A stretch of DNA of 64,000 nt from Pyronema omphalodes (Eukaryota; Ascomycota; Pezizomycetes; Pezizales; Pyronemataceae). The DNA lies in the NCBI GenBank assembly GCA_024516155.1, contig JAJJXM010000007.1, positions 62,001 through 126,000 of the forward strand, in the 5' to 3' direction. The position numbers were made by a program, and so were the translations under genes. A model generated the notes under the pieces. It saw only the letters and a list, made by a program, of their open reading frames with translations. It had not been told where the DNA came from and ran no database searches. Each line of letters starts with the position of its first letter. The first letter of the stretch is position 1. Below are positions 1 through 10,934 of the stretch, one piece after another.

Positions 1-2300
1 AGCCAAGCACAACAACATCAGACATCAAACAGTGATAATCAAAAACAATATCAATATATAGATGCATAGGTACATACCAAATAGAAGAAAAATTGCATTC
101 ACCAATGTTGCTGATGAAACCAAACTAGAAAAGCAGACAGTGGCTGTCGGGAGTTTAGCCACAGCCACGTTCTTCGAGTTTTACCTCGAATCGCTGGATG
201 CTCCTGGTGGAGTTGGTGGATTATGATTCCTGGCTGGATGTTGATTATTAGTATAGTTTTCATGAGGAGAGTACGAATGGAAAGTGGGATATAGAGTACG
301 TACCGAAAACAGAACAGCCGAAAGTCCGTGATACTGCTTTGTCGCGGTGTTAGGTTAAGGGCAGGTCGGACGGGGGGCGGTACACAAGCGAAATCTGAGA
401 AGTATAAGTTATCAAAGGACATAAAGTTGAGGAGGTAAAAGGTGACAGCAATGCATACCAAATAGAAGGAAATTGTAGTTGTCGAGGCTGGTGATGAAAC
501 CAAACAACTAAATTTTACCTCGAATCGTTCCTTGTGGAATGGGGTTAAAAAAAAGAGAGGGTTAATGAAATAGAAAACCTGGATGAGAATAATTAGCATT
601 ACTATCCTCCAACAAAAACAGGGGAAGAAAGGTACATACCAAAAACAACAACAACGAGCCGGTGCTATGGGTTCCTCGCACTCTCAGGCAGAGTAACAAC
701 CAGGCGAACCCAAACAGAATGGGCAATGGCAGTAGTCCATCATGAATACTAGCCAGGGCACAAAAGCAAGAAAGATTGATATATATGGCGTATCAATAAC
801 CTTCTGCTGTTTTTCGGGCAACGAGACTAGACGGTCACACGGTTCAAAGCAGTGTACCGGTACCCATGTGGGTTTGTAAGGATTTCGAAAATACGGGGTT
901 CGTGGTAGTCAGGAGAGGGAGGAGGGAAGGACGGGGGGTTGAGGAGGGGTTCCATTTTGTTGGATCAAAGACAGCTCAGATCGAGCAGGAGAGGAAGAGG
1001 GGACGATTGCAAAGAAGAAGAAGCGAGAAGGCAAATGTGTTCGGCGACGAGAACGTTGGTCGAAGTTGATGCAGTCCTTCACAATCGTCGGGCAGAACAG
1101 CAGCCGGACGATCTAATAGCAATTCTGTTCATCCGTTAGCACCAATTAGACCATCAGATCAGTATCCGCAACGTACCCTCTCAAACTCCAACAATCCACA
1201 AGATGCTACCAACAGACATCTTCAACCCGGTATCCAAAGTTGGATTTTTCCAAGATCAGCCAGAACCAAAGGCAGACAGTGCATTGTAGCAGGACTGCTG
1301 CACTTTGGCTGTTAGTATCCCAAATTTGGGTTTATCGAGAGGCTTATTGCCCATATCGTTCGCCGTTCTGGAGGTCTAGATACTCGTAGATGCCGCACGG
1401 AAGAGAGTAGGTTTTCATGTGACGGTAGAGAGGGTAGATCGATGATTGGTTGTGGAGATTCGATAACGTCCGACAAAGCTTGACAACGTCCGACAAAACT
1501 CGACAAAGTCCGTCGGAGTCCAGCTAGATTCGACGAAGCCCAGCGAAATCTGTGCCGAAGGTCATTCTATAAAATCCGTCAGCTTTGTACTTTCCCTGTG
1601 GTACATCAGATCGTTATAAAGATATGCCATCAGTGCATAACTTTATTCCACGATGAGAATAAAATGTCCTCCTGCTATGCCTGACCTATCCTTCGACTAC
1701 CCCCTACCTAACCTCGTGCTATCCTCGTGCTATCCTCGTGCTATCCTCTGCTTAAAGCCTTAAGCTCTATCCCCCGTTTATTTCGCCCCCCCCACTTTAT
1801 TTATGTTTTATTTCATCCCCTGACTTATTCTTAATTTATTTCACCCCCCGAGTTATTCACTATTTCCTTCACCCCCGAGTTATTCACTATTTATTTTATG
1901 ACTTGTTTTATTCACTATTTATGTTTTATCACCCGTTCATTTTCTACTCATTTTGTTGTTTTTGTGTTGCATTTTAAGCTTTCTCTCAGCGTTTAGATAA
2001 CGCCAAACAAAAGGTTTATTCAACGGCATTTTTTCTAGATTTGTATGTTACAGGAAAAGAGGTACATTCAATGCATGTAATTTAATGTAGAAAAAAGAAA
2101 AAAAAATACAAACAAAAAAAAACACGGGCAAAATAAACAATCACACTGCCGATACATCAGCTGTTGAGAAAAACAGCGGGATAAGACATACCCATGCTGG
2201 ATCATTAGGTCCTGATTTCGAATAGTTTGTGGTCAGCATCACGCTGAAATTTCAATTTCTTTTTGGCCTTTTGCAGGTAGATTGTTCATTAGTACTTTTT

Positions 2301-2560
2301 GTGCTGAGGGATTGAAGGGGTTGATTTATTGGGGATTCGAGGGGTTGGTCAATAAATGGTGTGCTGAGGGATTGTGGTAGTTGATTCATTGGGGGATTCG
2401 AGGGGTTGGTCGAGGAATGGTGTTCTGAGGGATTGCGGTGGTTGATTTACTGAGGGATTCGAGGGGTTGATCGCAGCGGAGAAATGGTGTGCTGAGGGAT
2501 TGAAGGGGTTGATCGAGAAATGTTGTGGTGGGGGATGGTGGTGGTTGATTTATTACTGTT
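2301..2560. repeat. Minisatellite inside the TIR element, period about 60 bp
   Basis: Units begin with 'gtgctgagggattg' or a close variant near 2301, 2361, 2422 and 2490. Each continues into a 'gttgattta..gggattcgaggggttg' block, with one further decayed copy after 2520. Unit lengths are about 60, 61 and 68 bp. Short internal arrays of this kind are common near the ends of large non-autonomous DNA transposons. Confidence 0.75.
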
Positions 2561-3272
2561 GATGGAGGTTACAACGGAAAAATGCTGTGGTGAGGGTGGT
2601 GACAGAAATCAGGTTTCGATGGAACTTTAGACGTGCAAAATCTTTCCCTTCCGGCTTCCAGATGTGATGTCATGTGAAAAGGGCCCCATCCATCAAGATT
2701 CAGCCCTGCAAGGGGCGCTATCTACCCCCCGCTGCTACCTACCACTAGCTCCCGTTGCATCAGCTCTCCGTCTCGCTTCCCCCCACCTCGCTTCTCCACC
2801 AGCTACTACGAACTCCACTACAAACTCGAGTTCTCAAGCTTCCCTACATTATCACGGAGCTCTCGACAAATTTCACCACCTGCTCTGTCCCCCGATTTGC
2901 AGCACTCCGACCTGCAGCAATACCCAATTTCCTCAGTGTGTTCCAATCCTGTGCACCTCCCACCCCTCCCCCAATACAAGCTTCTCCCACCACGAGCAGT
3001 CCGGGAGATTCCCCGAAACCACATCAAGAATTCACGAGTCCCTCTCCGCTAATTCCGCCTCCCTCTGCCACCATCCAAGCCGTCTGAAAGAACTCCGCCA
3101 TTTTCTACTCCCCCCATTCCGGCTTCTCTCTACATTTTCTCTTTACCGGTTTCATTAAGTCCAGCCCAGGATGGGGTTAGTATTTAAGTCGAGGCGCTCA
3201 TAGACATTCTTCTTACTGAACATGAGAATGAGATGGATAAGGATAATATAGCGGCGTTTTCTGGATTGGTAG

Positions 3273-3620
3273 ACTAGAATTAGCCAACATGCAAAGAGTG
3301 TTGAGAATACTCCAGAGCTCATCAAGAGAGCTAGAAATGCAACCTTCCGTCTCATTAAAAACCATCATTACAGGGCCTCGGCGGATAAATGAGACTACAC
3401 CTATCTCTTCCTCCCTGGTGAAGGGTCCGGCGAAACATGGGACCAGTTTACAAACGAATCAATTCCAGCACTCGAAGCCTATAAAAGTGGCATTGAAATG
3501 GGGATTATCAGAGAACACGACGATATTGGAGATAGCTTAGGAGCCTTATATATTTTTGAAAGATGGCGACATGATTTAAATCCTCTTGATTTTCGAGCAA
3601 ACTCGAAGGTGAACTTCTAA
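3273..3620 (+). pseudogene. Captured fragment of an unrecognised protein gene
   Basis: One reading frame runs 115 codons from a TAG at 3270 (possibly a former 3' splice site) to TAA at 3618-3620, broken once by TGA at 3390-3392. The two parts read as a normal folded-protein sequence. The first half contains TPELIKRARNATFRLIKN and the second half contains YLFLPGEGSGETW and SLGALYIFERWRHDLNPL. The sense of the frame continues through the stop, so a single CGA-to-TGA change is a likely cause. I do not recognise the parent family. It lies directly upstream of the DCL2-like piece, in a different frame, inside the 1594-4688 element. Confidence 0.6.
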
Positions 3621-3706
3621 AGCAACCTATTATGGAGGTTACAAAACTTACTTGACGCCGGGATTTCTTGCATGAGTCCGCTGGTCTCGGCAGAAAGGTT
3701 GACAAG

Positions 3707-3957
3707 GTGTGCCACATCTTACCAAGTCATCATCGTGTCGACACTCTTCCTTGGAAATATGCTCGTCTTGGGTTACTCTTACCATTCATTGTTGACAGAG
3801 TTGAAAAGACGCTTCTTGCAGCTAGCCTTAGAAGTTACATAAAATTGGACTGGCTACCAATTGAATCGTTGCTGTGTGCAATCACCGCCTCATCTGCGCA
3901 AGATCCAACTGACTACCAGCGCCTTGAATTCCTTGGCGACTCTGTTTTGAAAATGCT
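3707..3957 (+). pseudogene. dcl2: Captured Dicer-like (DCL2-type) RNase III domain fragment
   Basis: The frame reads through VCHILP, then FIVDRVEKTLLAASL, then AITASSAQ and the RNase III signature [14 protein letters not shown] (3911-3952). The signature includes the Glu and Asp of the LEFLGD catalytic motif. The spacing from VCHILP through the YARLGLLLP stretch to the signature matches the first RNase III domain of fungal Dicer-like 2 proteins as I remember the family. The rest of the domain, the helicase, the second RNase III domain and the dsRNA-binding part are absent. The sequence switches after about 3955 into a HAS1-like reading frame. It is a fragment, not a working dicer. Any transcript could supply dcl2-homologous sense or antisense RNA, which is inference. 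Confidence 0.8.
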
Positions 3958-4134
3958 CCTAAAGATTATATTCATCGCGTGGGAAGAACTGCGAGATGTG
4001 CAAATGGAAAAGGTCGCTCGTTGATATCTTTGTTGCCGAATGAAGTTGGCTTTTTGAAGACTTTTGAGGAGGCTAAGGTTCCGGTTGTTGAGTTTGAGTT
4101 CCCGGCAATTTTTTCGCCGGCCGCGGGGTTGTAG
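3958..4134 (+). pseudogene. has1: Captured HAS1-type DEAD-box helicase C-terminal fragment
   Basis: From CCT at 3958 a frame one step off the DCL2 frame reads [20 protein letters not shown]. This is DEAD-box motif VI (HRVGRTAR) followed by LLPNEVGFL and [12 protein letters not shown], a tail typical of HAS1/DDX18 ribosome-biogenesis helicases. The frame ends at TAG 4132-4134 after a short unrelated tail. The Q motif, Walker A, DEAD box and motifs III-V are absent. The junction with the DCL2 piece falls around 3953-3960 ('ctcct'), with no intron signals, so it looks like end-joining of unrelated exons. The native gene would encode nucleolar RNA helicase activity; this copy cannot. Confidence 0.8.
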
Positions 4135-4688
4135 TTGGGGATAAATGCTGATTTATAAACAACAGGGCATATCTTCACGCATACGGTGACATCTGCAATG
4201 TTGCAGACATTGCGGAATCGATTGTCAGCGGAAATAGGGAATTATTGCATCATATGCCGGATACCTCATGAAAGAGGATAAACGAAAATTTTATCAAGGA
4301 AGTTGTGAACTATTGATTTGGGGTGGGCGAAAATATCTGTTAAGATATTCGGGTGCGCTCTGGTAATGGGGACGAAATGGTTTTTTTTTTTACATAATTT
4401 ATGATAGTAATTGCGTTTTTGTCAAGTTTTCGCTTGTGAATTCAGGGTGGTTGTTGCTTGATCTTTGAATAATTTCCGGAAGATGTTTGCAACGGCCATT
4501 GTTCAGTGAGATTACTTAAAATCGAAACTTTAATTGTGACAATGTTGCATATTTTATGCAAAGGGATAGATCGGGCAACTTTATCACCGTGATGGCATAA
4601 ACCAGGGATAGCCCTCCCGTTGCATAAAATTTTTGGTGGGGGAGGATTATATTTATGCAATTTGTATGGGCAGAATGTACCACAGGGT
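4135..4688. other. Right arm of the TIR element, no gene
   Basis: This arm is AT-rich, with a poly-T run near 4381-4392. TTATGCA/TGCATAA motifs cluster toward the right terminal repeat (about 4545-4660), mirrored by similar motifs near the left end. No open frame is convincing. Confidence 0.5.
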
Positions 4689-6225
4689 TTTCAAACCTCA
4701 AATATCTGCAAATAGGTGGCTTTTGATACCTTAGAACAAGACCAAACCAACAGATTGCCGTAACGGCGGTGAAACGATCCCGCAAGCCTGGGATACGAAG
4801 CGTGGGTAAGAAGCCGAAGGTAGGTAGTAGATAGTTAATACCGAGTCCCTAGATGATGATGATGCTGTATTCGAATTAGAGCTGATCAGAAATGAAAACA
4901 TCGTGGATGAAGAAATGACATACCAGCTTGCACCATCGGGATGATGTTTAACAACACCCCATGACGCGAGGATCGCCTTGTTAAATCCAATGTTGGATAG
5001 AGAGAACATTGTCAAAGACAGAATGATTGCTATTATTCGTAGTTAAGGCGATGGCATGGTGGGTAACGTCAATCCGACCACTGGTTTCTGGTAAGTTTTA
5101 AGGGGTTGGAAATTTTGCATAAGCGAGAAAACCGAGTTGTCGGTATGTACGAAGGAGAATCAGGAGACAGGAAACAACGTCATCGATAGAAAAAAATAAG
5201 CTTTCTGGCTGAAACTTTGTGGATGGGTGATCCTCGCAACATATCCTCGCAAGTATGATATCCTCGCAAGTGTTCTTACTAATCCTACCCACAAGGTTGT
5301 TGTGCACTGCCGGTAGGGATGCTAGGAATATGTAGCGGGTGTATATTTCATGTAAACAGACACAGCAGAAGATAATGGATCATAAAGACAAAGTAGTTTC
5401 TGTTATTATGAAACAACGGGGGTTTATAAGGCTGGTGTTGTCACTAATATACATCGATCGCCGCGTGTATTTTTTTTGACTAAGCTCAATCACGGGTATG
5501 CTGCTATGTACCGCGGACAGAAGCCTGACAGGAATATATGTACAAAGGGTTGTTACCCTAACTGCGATAAGACAAGCCCCATGAAGCCTCCTTCGCCGCT
5601 ACTGAGCAACTCCACATAAAACAGATGCTAATCGATCCTCCTGTATCCGGTATCGAAATCCGGAACACAAACCGATCGAACTGCGAACTAAGGACCCGTT
5701 ACCAGTGCTACTAATGAGCATTCAGTAACCGTGTAGATAAACATGTAATCAGGTACTCTACCCTAAGTGAATCATATCAGTAGGTGATATCATGACGCAA
5801 CAGAACAAGTAGTAAGTTCACAACCCATTCCCACGTGAATTGCATAAACTTAGATTTTTTTAACTCCTTTGATTCATTATTTACTGCTGTCTCTTTTTGT
5901 TTGGTCTGTTTTTTTTTACTTCTTTTTCATTTTTTATTTTCCTCCCCACCCCCTCTCTATTCCACCATTTTTTTGTTTTGGTAACTGACACTACGGTTGA
6001 TTTTTTCGTTATCTCGATCACACGATGGATGTCACCCACGATTTCGCAGCAGCGCTGTGATAAACTGGGAATGCGCATGTGATGATATCGGCTTTCATGT
6101 CCCACGACGCTGTCTTTCGACGATGTGAGCTCCACACAACAGAGATTATCTGGATGTGATGACGGCGGAACATCGGAGATTGTCACAATGTGATGATATG
6201 GAACTCACAATTTGATGATAACAAT

Positions 6226-6998
6226 CAGACCTCCCAGTCGTACAAACCAGTTCAAAATGACGACCAAAACGGACTGTACGGACTGTTGGAATATGAGAAA
6301 TGTACGGCGACACAGTTCAGTTTACTGTCAGTAATATAAACTGGTTAAACTGCGAAAACCAGTTAACTGAATGCAAGGCTTGGCAAACCAGGTGAACTGT
6401 TTAAAACTGCCAAAACTGGTTTGTCCAGAGGAACTGGTTTATGAAGGGGCAATAAATATTATTCAGTGCATACATAACAAAATTGGATCCTAATTTGGTC
6501 CCCAGAAATAACAACTGACGCCTACGATTGAAGCTCTTGAGCCCCTCAATGCCCTCCAGAGTGTCTGCCTGCATCGAATGAAGGTCCGATATAATGATTT
6601 TCTTGTATTCGGAAAACGCAGCTCAGACTCGGAAGTCATCGCAAGAACTGAGAGAAAGTTCACCGCCATTTTGTCAAGGCTAGGAAATCTGGCTACCAGA
6701 AGCTGGCGAAATGAGCAAGGTTGAGATACTGGCAGGCTCGGCCACCGGTGGGTTCAAACGAGGTTGAATACGTTATTTATTCCTGCATGCACTGGTTCCC
6801 GATGCAGTTGAACTGGTTTGTATTTATCGAGTCCGTTTAATCAGTGCACTGCAGTTACCTGGTTCTATGGAGCCCTCAAAACTGAACCAACTGTCTATCC
6901 GGGACATCAAAACTGCACCAACTAACTGTGAATTGTCAGTTCAGTTTACCTGGTTTACAATTTTACCCGGTAAACTGGCTATACGGCTGGGAGGTCTG
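6226..6998. mobile_element. hAT-like non-autonomous transposon (MITE) with 8-bp TSD
   Basis: The left end reads CAGACCTCCCAGTCGTACA and the right end, read inward, CAGACCTCCCAGCCGTATA. Twelve terminal bases match exactly and the inverted repeat continues imperfectly to about 24 bp. An exact 8-bp duplication, ATAACAAT, flanks it (6218-6225 and 6999-7006). The paralogous site near 13020-13030 has a single ATAACAAT. The CAG...CTG ends and 8-bp duplication are hallmarks of the hAT superfamily. Both subterminal regions are crowded with AAACCAGT/ACTGGTTT-type motifs (for example near 6245, 6340, 6357, 6412, 6429 and 6810), as expected for hAT transposase binding. No transposase frame is present. 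An open frame that crosses the right end is fortuitous. Confidence 0.9.
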
Positions 6999-7226
6999 AT
7001 AACAATTCACGTGATGTCAAAATGTGATGATCCTGTTGTCTCAGAGTGCAATGGAATAAATAATTATATATTATTAATACATACTTCCACCACTCCAGCC
7101 AAAAAAATAAATAAATACAAAATAATATAATAATACCAGATAAAAATAGTAAAAAATATACAAGGGATAAAAAATAAAAATAAAATCATACAACAATTAT
7201 AGGAATACAAAAGAAAGGGTATATAC

Positions 7227-7665
7227 TCAACACAAGAGGTCATCGGCCTCCTGCCGCTGCCTCTTCCTTACAGCTCTCACCTTGCCTTCCTCCACAGCTC
7301 TCCCCTGCACCTCCTGATTGTCAGTGACCTTCAGGGTTTTTTTAATAACCCGGGAAGATGACCTTCTCACAGCAGGAGCAGCTTTGGACCGTTTCGGACG
7401 AGGTAGAACTGCTGGTTTAGGTTTCGGCAAGGGCTAGTGATAGTCAGGGTTAGCAAAACACCATTGGTAAAAATGACAATGAACTCACCGAAGGGACCAC
7501 TCTGTTCATACTTGACCCATTATCCCCTTCCTCCTCTGACTTCCACTCGTCATCATTTCTAGCAACCCTCCTGAACGTAACAATCTCTCTCGAATAACGC
7601 GAGAGAAGCCTTTGGTTCGTGATCGGAAGAGTGTGTTGAGGAATGATTCCATTTTTTGGATTCAA
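7227..7665 (-). CDS. Small basic protein, two exons (B1 copy, intact)
   Basis: Exon 1 is 7489-7665 (59 codons) and exon 2 is 7227-7433. The 55-bp intron has a GTGAGT donor, a GCTAAC branch site and a TAG acceptor. The spliced product is 127 residues. The first half mixes charged residues (RYSREIVTFRRV, then the acidic stretch SEEEGD). The second half is strongly basic and proline/lysine-rich (PLPKPKPAVLPRPKRSK, then RSSSRVIKK), looking like a nuclear localisation or nucleic-acid-binding tail. I do not recognise the family. Clean splice signals, an intact frame and duplication in B2 argue for a real gene. The A units lack it. Its function is unknown, and it could also be a remnant of a larger repeat-borne gene. 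Confidence 0.5.
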
Positions 7666-10288
7666 GAGTCGTCTAGAAAAATCAAGCGGAGGATCTAATA
7701 GACATTCTGCTCATTAGTTAGCATCAATTATACTATAAGATTAGAATTCAGAACATACTCTCTATAACGCCAACAATTCACAAGAGGTTCCCAACAAAAA
7801 TCTTCCAGCCAGTATCCAAAGTTGGATTTTTTCCGAGACTAACCAACACTAAAAGCAGACAGTGTGATGTTATGGATTGCGTGCTTGGGTTGTTTGTAGC
7901 CCAAAGTTGGGTTTAACGAGACGCTTGTTGTCTGTGTAGTTGGCCATCCTGATCTGGAGATAATCGTAGGTACCGGAAGGGAGAGAGGGTGTTCTCTGAG
8001 AAGGTGGAGAGGGAAGACCGATGATTGGTTGTGGAGAATACGTCCAATAAAGTCCGTCGAATTCTGTCGAGGTTGGAAGAAGTTCAGAGAAGTCCATTGA
8101 AGACCATTCTACAACATCCGTCAGCTTTATACTTTTCAAACCTCAAATATCTGCAAATAGGTGGCTTTTAATACCTCAGCACAAGACCAGATGAACAGAT
8201 TGCTATAACGGCGACGAAAGGGTACTACCCGCCTAGGACACGAAGTATGGGTAAGAAAGTTGATTGTGGGTAGTAGGTAATGTATTCCGAGTCTTTTTGG
8301 TGATGCGAGGACACAAGGTGGGGATAAACGACGTGGAGAGAAGGCGACGAAGTGAGCAGAAGTGGAGCGGGAAGCGAGGATGTAGACAGGTGAAATGGAG
8401 GAAGATATGGGAGCATAGAGAGACATGGAGAAGAACGGGGAAGAGAGAACTGTGGAAGGACAACAGAATCGGCAGGTGCATGATGATATGAATTTCTTTT
8501 TCAGCTGTTTATTTGTTTCTTTTCTTTCTTTATGGTTTGAACTTGTACGCGGAGGATAAAATGAGGCGGATATAATAAGAAATCAGGCACGGGGAAGGGA
8601 GGGGGATAGGGAGGGTAAGGGCAAGGGCTCAAGGACTCAATGATGAGGGAAGAAATCACGATACCTCGAAAGATGACAAGGGAACTTACCCCTCAATTAC
8701 AAGACAGCTCCGGAGCCATCCCGGCGAGCGAGGAACTTAAAACACACCGAAGCCCGACAATGTTGAATAATATGTACAACCCGCTATAACCATACGGTTG
8801 GATGCGGTAATAATAAAATAAATAAATAAACAAAAGAGTTGAAGCGAATGATGGAATAAGGACGTCGTGGGTGCAGAAATAACATACCAACTTTCCGTGA
8901 ATGGATGATGCTTGACCATACGCCAGCGACGTGAGTATCCTGATATTAAATGAAACTTTGGATAGAGAAAACATTCTCGGCGGCGGTGCGTCCTCAACGG
9001 CTGCTGCAGAATCGGTAGCAATTACAAATTTCCAGTTTCGGAGGTTGAGGATGTGATGCTTTCATAGTCGATAGATTCAATTCAACTAATATGGTTGAAC
9101 ATTGCTTAAGCGAGAAAACCGAGGCGGTTGCACATTTTCATAGGAGTAGACAGGAACAAAAGTCGTCAATGGAAAACATAAGCATTCTGGCTTAAACATT
9201 CTGTATGGGTGATCCTCGAAACTATGATATCCCCGCAAGCTTTCTTACTAATCCTACTCATGAGGTTGTTATGTACTGCCAGCAGGAATTCCAGGAAGAT
9301 GTCAACTTGTCAAGGGTAGTTTATGTAAGTAAACAAAGATATGAGAAACGATAGATTCAAGAGATGAAGTGGATTTGTTGCAAAGAAAAAGCCAGAGGTT
9401 TACAGGACTGGTGTTGTAACGAATATATCTACCATCACGGTTCTGTTTTATCAGGTTTACGTCCTTATGTATATACTGCTACTAATGGTATATGTGAAGG
9501 GTTACTACCCTAACACTGCACCGTGCAACAGGCCTCCCCAAGAGCTCTCGTTTTATCCGAGATAAATCTCACGGTTATCCACCCTGAAACTTTGAGCCTT
9601 AGACGCGCAGACTCATATGGATTGTATCTATGGTCGCCGTGTTTATCTCCAAGCGAAGCTCCACCAAGTTCCATACTTCTCCGTCGCACAGTCGAATCAC
9701 ACTACATATGGATACGGATGAATTAATATCAGCTAACGGAAAAGTCGGTTGGTTTACGGATAGCGTGTATTGGTGATCCTTGGGGATCATGCGGGAATTT
9801 CGAATTCTTCAACCGGGAATTTACGTGGGATTTTCAATTGTAATATTGGACTTATACTGTTTTCAATTTTTACGTATCTAATGTTGCGGACATTGATATA
9901 AACAAAGCGGAGCAGAGAAGATCATGTTTATTACAAGGGGATATTTGTTTAATTTCTGGAAATTAAAATGTACGCAAAAAGCATCATCACATATCTCGAG
10001 TTGGTAGTTTTGATTTTATCATCATTAATGATATTTAAACTCTAACCCCGGGGCCCTTCCGATTTAAAAACACAGAAAAACAAAACACAAAAGACCAAAC
10101 AGCACCGGCTTCCGTCATACCTCCATTCAATCCCACCCCAAACCGCATCGCAGTAGTCATCTCAGGGAGCTCAAAAATGCCTCCGAACCATCCTCCAACA
10201 ACGGGAAAATCTGTTTTAACAAGCATTAGCCAAGCCCAAACCATCAGACTGTTATAATCAAAAACGACATCAAGACATATTTACATAC

Positions 10289-10905
10289 CAAATAGAAGAA
10301 AAATTGCGTTGCCCAACGTTGCCGAGGAACTCAAGCAACCAGACAATTGCTGAAGGGAGTTCAGCCACAGCTACAATTTTCGAGTTTTACCTCGAATCGG
10401 TAATTACTCCCGGTGGAGTTGATGGAAAAAGAGAGGGTTTGTGGATTATGATTCCTGGCTGGATGATGATAGTTAGTACCGTTGTGATTTAAAGGAGATG
10501 GATGGAAAGAATAGTACATACCAAAAGCTAAAAGGACCGCGATTCGGCGATATTGGCTCGTCGCGGTCGTAGATTAAGGGCAGGTCGGACGGGGGGCGGT
10601 ACACAAGCGAAATCTGAGAAGTATAAGTTATCAAAGGACATAAAATTGAGGAGGTAAAACGTGGCAGCAATACATACCAAATAGAAGGAAATCGCAGTTG
10701 TCGAGGCTGGTGATGAAACCAAAACCCGAAAACCAGACAGTGGCTGTAGGGAGTTCAGCCACAGATAAAATCTTCGAGTTTTACCTCGAATCGTTCCTTG
10801 TGGAATCGAAGGGGAAAGAGAGGGTTGATGTAATACAAAGCCTAGATGAGAATAGTTAGCATTATTATCCTCCAACAAAAACAGGGGAAGAAGGGTGCAT
10901 ACGGA
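10289..10905 (-). pseudogene. Exon-like remnants of a multi-intron gene in the repeat array (best seen in A2)
   Basis: On the minus strand, evenly spaced fungal splice donors occur (GTATGT or close variants starting at 10902, 10677, 10521 and 10288). Each is preceded by a short conserved block that often ends TTCTATTTG or TTTTG, with acceptors such as TTCTCAG and CTTCAG between. One exon (10522-10613) stays open as ISLVYRPPSDLPLIYDRDEP and onward, and others encode hydrophobic stretches such as SSATLGNAIFLLF. The same donors recur in A1, B1, B2 and A3, but single-base indels shift frames between copies and A1 has a stop in the YRPPSDLPL exon. The pattern suggests a decayed, intron-rich, membrane-protein-like gene amplified with the array. 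No family is recognised. Confidence 0.4.
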
Positions 10906-10934
10906 AAACAACAACAACCAGGCCAACCCAGACA

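Larger units (their letters stand above)
1594..4688. mobile_element. TIR DNA transposon, non-autonomous, with captured host gene fragments
   Basis: The element is bounded by perfect 13-bp inverted repeats, CCCTGTGGTACAT at 1594-1606 and ATGTACCACAGGG at 4676-4688. A TTT on each side (1591-1593 and 4689-4691) fits a 3-bp target duplication, because the four paralogous copies read continuously as GTACTTTTCAAACC (or TATACTTTTCAAA). The 3,095-bp interior has subterminal TGCATAA/TTATGCA motifs near both ends, an 11-bp tandem run around 1713-1748, a minisatellite (2301-2560), and three coding-gene fragments in tandem (3273-4134). I see no transposase. A 3-bp duplication fits CACTA-like, Harbinger-like or related superfamilies, and the TIR start alone does not decide between them. 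The organisation resembles Pack-type elements that carry host exons. Confidence 0.85.
1..10260. repeat. Repeat dimer 1 (A1+B1), carrying two insertions
   Basis: This dimer starts at or before the window edge. A1 occupies 1-1593 and 4689 to about 6000, split by the 3,095-bp element. B1 occupies roughly 7440-10050. The A-B linker (about 5985-7440) contains the hAT-like insertion. Within A1 the stretch 5537-5985 is missing from A2, where about 445 bp are lost between the 'aggaatatatg' block and the block 'ttcgttatctcgatca'. B1, B2 and A3 keep the related 'aagggtt..ctaccctaac' block, so a deletion in A2 is the simpler reading. Confidence 0.7.

Noticed and set aside
99..599. 166-residue hydrophobic open frame on the minus strand (and its relative at 10528-11046)
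   Set aside because: The frame runs through clear GTATGT/CAG splice junctions of the exon-like blocks, so as one continuous protein it is an artefact.
2301..2560. Possible CRISPR-like array
   Set aside because: Units are nearly contiguous copies without unique spacers, in a eukaryotic genome.
2664..3158. 164-residue Ser/Pro/His-rich frame inside the TIR element
   Set aside because: Composition follows C-rich DNA, overlapping frames are open too, and no motif or splice structure supports it.
1594..4688. Possible autonomous transposon
   Set aside because: No frame with transposase motifs was seen on either strand. The only protein-like segments are host-gene fragments.
6867..7130. 87-residue frame overlapping the right end of the hAT-like element
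   Set aside because: It is made of transposon subterminal repeats plus flanking unit sequence, and it is absent from the uninterrupted copy.
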